NCBI GenBank assembly: GCA_964030475.1
Contig: CAXIPT010000008.1
Location: forward strand, 1,491,634-1,555,633
DNA: 64,000 nt
Direction: 5' to 3'
Source of the DNA: Tethya wilhelma
Lineage: Eukaryota > Porifera > Demospongiae > Tethyida > Tethyidae
Below the pieces are notes generated by a model. The model was given only the letters and a program-made list of their open reading frames with translations, did not search any database and was not told the DNA's origin. The position numbers and the translations under genes were made by a program. Of this stretch, positions 59,466-64,000 are shown piece after piece (positions within the stretch are counted from its first letter, which is position 1; each line of letters begins with the position of its first letter).

Positions 59466-61497
59466 TATCAGTTGTAGAAAGCTTGACAAATCTACTCAAC
59501 AGACCAGGATTCTTAGAGAAGTGCGAGGAGTGGCATTCAAAATTGAATCAAAATTCAGACTATTTGTGTGATGTTTATGATGGAAATGTATGGAAAGCCT
59601 TTCATTCAGACCAATACTAATCCATATACATACATGTTGAATATGAATGTGGATTGGTTTAAACCATTTGTTCGTGGAACACAGTACTCCACTGGTGCCA
59701 TTTATTTGACAGTACAGAACCTACCAAGAAATGAGCGATATCGTCAGGAAAACATCATTTTGGTTGGTTTATTACCAGGACCATCTGAACCAAAGTTAGG
59801 TATGAACTCATACCTCACTCCACTGATCAAAGAGTTGCAAAATTTGTGGCAGGGTGTTGTAATATCAGTAAACACACCCTCTGTGCAGTTGTCTGTTAGA
59901 ATCAAAGCAGCATTGTCATGTTGTGCTTGTGATGTACCTGCTAGCAGAAAGCTATGTGGATTTTTAGCTCACAATGCAAGACTAGGCTGCAACAAGTGCT
60001 TGAAGGAGTTTGCACATTACCCATCTCCAAATGGTGGAGTGCTTACTGACTACTCTGGATTTGATCGAAATAATTGGGCAATGAAGATCACAGAAGAAGG
60101 GTAGCTCTTTTACGGAATGAAAAAACAATCACATCACTTCAACATGCTGAGAGCAGTAGTGGTGTTCGCTACTCAATCTTACTTTCCCTCCCATATTTTG
60201 ACCCTGTGAAATTCACTGTAATTGACCCTATGCATAACCTATATCTTGGTTCAGGGAAACATGCATTTGAGATATGGGTTGAAAAGGATTTAATCAAGAA
60301 GAAAGACTTATCTACAATAGATCTAATGAAGCATTTCACAACCCCACACAATGCTGGACGACTCCCTACAACAATTGGTTCAGGATATGGTGGTTTCACC
60401 GCAAATCAGTGAAGTAATTGGATTACCATATTCTCTTCTATCCTTTTGAAAGGAATTCTTCCAGATGAACATCTACGGTGTTGGCTGTTGTTTGTTAGAG
60501 CTTGTGCCCTCCTCAAACCAAGATTTGTAAGAAAAACTGATACAGAATCGGCAGACTTGTTTTTGTTACAGTATTGCCGAGAGTTTGATGATCAAAATCT
60601 GTTACTCCTAATATGCATCTTCATGTTCACTTAAAGCAGTGTATACTGGATTATGGTCCTCTCCATGCATTTTGGTGCTATCCTTTTGAGCGGTACAATG
60701 GGATATTAGGCAACTTCCATTCAATCTAAAAGCAATTGAATCACAATTGAGGAAAAAGTTTTGCCTTTCTCAGCTATACGTAAGCTCTGGTATTGTCCCT
60801 TCAGATATAGCCAGTTTTCTACCTGTAAACAAGCATATCAATGAAAGGAGCAATGATTCTGATGTATTGGAGTTTATTCTCATACAACATTCACCTCTGA
60901 GACTTTTATGTAACTTTGCATTGCTACCACATCACACTTTGTTGAAACCATTACTGCCATACAAAAAGAGAGTGCTAACGTCTGAATTGGCCGGTCAACT
61001 TGAAACTATTTACAACTTTATCCATCAAGAACAATAGCTCATATGTCACATTTTTATCGCCAACATGGCAGAGTTTCTTTAAGCGATGACATAATTGGTT
61101 GCAACAAACAGTCATTCATCTTCTGTTATCACTGCCTATTGGCCTGGGTCTGGTTTAGTTGTATAGATTATACCCAAAAGAGAGTTGGAGTAATATAGTT
61201 CTTTGTCGTACACACAGTTGAAATGGATATAGAAGATAGCACTAGCCATACTGCTGCAGTATCGACAGAAAAACTACAGCACATCTTTTATTATGTATAC
61301 TAGAAGAAACAGCATCCGAAAGCAAATTGGTATGGAGCTTCTGCAATTGTTTGTGATGACAGCTTTGAAATTCCTAATGCATGTTGCTTCATGCCAGTTC
61401 AAAGGATATCCAGCAAATGTGCTTATGCTAAAATGAACATCTCACTTGACACACATGAAGATAGTGTTTTTGTATGCTGTCCCATTCCCATTAATTA
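59466..61497 (+). pseudogene. Decayed Tnp2-like transposase
   Basis: Fragments in family order but changing frame. First come VVESLTNLLNRPGFLEKCEEW and CDVYDGNVWKAF (59470-59600). Then NVDWFKPFVRGTQYSTGAIY and LPRNERYRQENIILVGLLPG (59640-59790). The Cys cluster ARLGCNKCLKEF follows (59970-60015), then LPYFDPVKFTVIDPMHNLYLG (60195-60250), GILPDEHLRCWLLFVRAC (60450), YGPLHAFWCYPFERYNG (60654-60694) and the C-terminal FMPVQRISSKCAYAKMNI (61388-61441). At least three frameshifts (near 59610, 60100 and 60630) and several stops separate them. Motifs longer than twenty residues are trimmed. It is the same family as the gene at 1681-6116 but a different lineage, without its introns. Confidence 0.75.
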
Positions 61498-61599
61498 ATT
61501 CCCATTTTACTTAAATTAATTAAAGGGAAGCTGACATGAAAAATGCCTATTTTTTATTACTAGCTATTCTTAACCTTTGAGGTCAGTAAAGTTCATAAA

Positions 61600-62920
61600 C
61601 TTGTTTTGAGATTTTTTGCTCAAGGACTTTCTGCGTGGAAACCACACACCAGTACATGTGATTGATCATACTCTGTTCCCATTTGCCCACTAGTTCACAA
61701 TCCTTTTGTTTTGCCAAAGCTTTCACTTTCTTACGAAATCCTAACAAGAAAATAATTTGAATTAATATAATTATCTATTTTACACAAAATACTCACCTTT
61801 GGCAACATGCCAAACATCGAAATAGTGCTTTACATCTGGGTGTTCTTCTCTCATCCATCTTGTAATTTGTTGGTGCCTATCTGTAACTAGAATTCCCACT
61901 TTCAGATCTTTCTCCTTCAGGAACTCAAGCACACGATGAAGACCCTCCTTCTCCATATGGTTGCTGCTAGGGACCTCATTACTCTGTAGACAATGTAGGA
62001 TGCATTGAAATGGTGATATAAATACAGGATAATATTCATTCTTACCTGAACCAATCTAAAGTCAACAATCTTGTTGCAAGTCAGTTTAAGGATAGTGTAA
62101 GATCCGTATTTCGCACTGTGTCCGGGACTGTCGGCACGTCCATCACCAGCTAGTACTAGTGGATCTCCTTTATCTTTCAGTGTTCTCAACAGCATATCTT
62201 GACTACGTTGCCAAACAGAATGGATTGCCGGCTGTAGGTACTTGCTCTGATGACGGAAAAATGTTTTTGTAGTGATTGTAGCAAGGTTTAGGATTTTAAA
62301 CATTTGCAGTGCCTTGGAAGGAAGTGCTCCACAATAGAGAATAGCGGCAGAAGTAAGAATATTTCCTGCTGGAACATTCCCGATATGTGGCTGGCTCTCC
62401 CATGTTCGTCTCCTGTTGCAGTGACTGCACGTCTGAATGATCTTTAAGAATGAACCAAGGACCACTTTCCTGATGATAGTATCACTGCTGCTACAATAGA
62501 AACATGTTGAAAACAACAGAAGAAGAGCAGACTCAAAAACTAAATAGAGAGTCTGTGTCTTTCGTGTATAAGAATGGTCAGCTGATTCAACAGTTTCACT
62601 GGTAGATCTGTAGAAAAATGACCATTGTAAAGTGTACTGTAATCTTTAGTATACTAACTTACGATAAACTATCAAGGTAAGATCCACTAGATGTTTCTTG
62701 ATCTGGAGGAGAAATCTCAGAAGTTTCTGATCCAGAGGTAGGATAACAATCTATCCTTGGAGTTGACGCAAACAAAGGACCTTCAATATTTACATTGCAC
62801 ACTTGCGTCCACTAAAGTAGATTGTGAAGAGTGACTGAGATCACATTGCACTCCGACATCTATAAGTGCTGGCTTGACATCAACTTGTACTTCTGAATTT
62901 TTTATATATATACATGTATA

Positions 62921-63000
<80 letters not shown>

Positions 63001-63019
63001 NNNNGAGGGAACGGACACG

Positions 63020-63055
<36 letters not shown>

Positions 63056-63790
63056 ATGCCAATGCCTAGCAACCAAAATTTCAAGTTATAGGATATATGA
63101 GTAGCTAGGATGGCCATCGACTATATTAATGTAAGCTGTAGCACTAAACTGTGTCAACCTACCCTTACAACTTGTTCTGGGAATGACTTGCGTCCGAACA
63201 TTTCTTGTCCTTGGACAGGTTTGAATAGAAATACTGCATAACTTAGGACTATCTTCTTGAATAGATTCAACTGGAATCTCCATTGGTGATGCTCCTGAAT
63301 CGTCGACTGGAGGTTCTGGTGCTTCAAGAAGTTTGTGGACAATCTGTACAGGTATCATTAATATACTTAATACCATACGACTTGATTTTACTAGCATCTA
63401 TACCTCGAGTCTTTCCCTTTTCTCAACAGCTCCTCTCTTTCTTTTTGATGGCCTCTCTTCTTCAACCCTTGGATTAATCCTTTTACGGGAGCTTTCACTT
63501 GTGCATGCCTCAGATGATCGGTTGAATATTGTTGGGACTGCCCCAGGTTTCAATCTTCTCCTTTTCTTCATGCCAAATTGTGAAGCAAGCGCAAAATCCA
63601 CTTCAAAACAATCTTCAGAAAAATGTTCACTACAAAGAAACGAGTGATCAGTAGCACTCCACTTAGCTCGCGTCCGCTGTACTTGTTTTTCCCACTTCTT
63701 CCTCAAAGTACTGTCAGTGGGAAACTTGAACAGGCTAACCCGATCGCTAGGGGTGTTAGAGCATCCAGCAGCCACACATCTATTCACCAT
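61600..63790 (-). pseudogene. THAP-domain Kolobok transposase, frameshifted and C-terminally truncated
   Basis: The exon at 63404-63790 encodes a THAP zinc finger: MVNRCVAAGC, LFKFP, CSEHFSEDCF. Next is 63163-63343, then an exon starting near 62900 in which one extra A around 62789-62791 shifts the frame. After that come about 62606 to 62046 (SHCNRRRTWESQP, GNILTSAAILYCG, LAGDGRADSPGHSAKYG), 61797-61988 (GILVTDRHQQI, HYFDVWHVAK) and about 61600-61744 (INHMYWCVVST). The Asp in GDGRADSPG and in VTDRH are likely catalytic acids. The frame then runs straight into the terminal inverted repeat, and the expected last third is absent. The copy is therefore an internal-deletion derivative and not competent alone. 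Confidence 0.75.
62922..63050. repeat. (GT)n microsatellite with Ns
   Basis: GT runs on both sides of four Ns (63001-63004), inside an intron of the THAP transposase. Confidence 0.95.
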
Positions 63791-64000
63791 CTCGACGTCT
63801 AGTCTCACACAACCAAGTACACGTACGTACACGTGGCTGGGCGCCCGGGCCGGCCTGGGCTACAGCGCTTGCGTTCCTTTTCTGACGTCACGTTCAAGCC
63901 GCGCCCACTTTACACCACAACCGGATGGAACTGCAATGCATCCAATTTACCCTGAAAAGCAAGCTCTTTTTATGCAGAAAGTCCTTGAGCAAAAAATCTC

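Larger units (their letters stand above)
61524..64000 (-). mobile_element. Kolobok-type transposon with THAP transposase, running off the window
   Basis: It starts at TTAA (61520-61523) with AGGGAAGCTGACATG, almost the same tip as the element in paralog A. An internal inverted repeat pairs 61608-61634 with 63974-64000, so the right arm continues beyond the window. TTAA duplications and a THAP-bearing DDE transposase are established hallmarks of the Kolobok superfamily. A GT microsatellite with Ns lies at 62922-63050. Confidence 0.8.

Overview
The window looks like nuclear DNA of a compact invertebrate, most plausibly a demosponge of the Amphimedon type. That identity is inference. It rests on AT-rich DNA, many short GT-AG introns, abundant microsatellites, metazoan housekeeping genes (tyrosyl-tRNA synthetase with an EMAP-II tail, sulfite oxidase, HSD17B8, AGPAT) and dense DNA-transposon remains. 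There are no operons, CRISPR arrays or rRNA genes, and I saw no tRNA. It is a draft scaffold. Ns sit at 985, 2690-2705, 10818, 16423-16495, 18151, 35443, 37213, 40753, 53208, 54472 and 63001-63004. Several single-N joins are flanked by identical or near-identical sequence, so some apparent duplications are probably unmerged contigs or haplotypes.

Layout. (1) 1-984 is repeated at 12005-12988. Between the copies lies a head-to-head pair: a multi-exon Tnp2-like transposase gene (minus, about 1681-6116) and a BEN-domain gene (plus, 6206-9699). They share an 89-bp promoter with two CACGTG boxes and are flanked on both sides by clusters of GCGCA-type motifs. I read this as a candidate two-gene CACTA/EnSpm-like element. 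(2) 13405-19665 and 23264-27402 are tandem paralogs of a secreted, furin-processed protein with a lipid-transfer-protein-like helical domain. Copy A is split by a TTAA-flanked Kolobok-type element. (3) 28019-32203 is YARS1 (minus). A relic of its 3' end lies between the two paralogs and shows how the tandem duplication arose. It shares a 234-bp promoter with an AGPAT gene (plus, 32438 onward) that lacks its last exon. (4) 38640-48401 holds two inverted sulfite oxidase genes around an unrecognised 126-aa gene and two tandem HSD17B8-like genes. (5) 48981-50636 is an intronless bacterial-type TPR gene with two in-frame TAGs, followed by a 1.25-kb foldback element with GATA target duplications. 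(6) 52566-56226 holds two copies of a 99-aa single-span membrane protein gene around a sulfite oxidase 3' fragment. (7) 57179-64000 holds a frameshifted transporter-like exon, a decayed Tnp2-like transposase, and a Kolobok element with a THAP-domain transposase that runs off the window.

The host genes belong to ordinary metabolism: translation, glycerolipid synthesis, sulfite detoxification and mitochondrial fatty-acid synthesis. The most unusual content is the transposase/BEN pair, the active-site substitution in the second sulfite oxidase, the TPR gene with in-frame stops, and insertions dated cleanly by empty-site paralogs.
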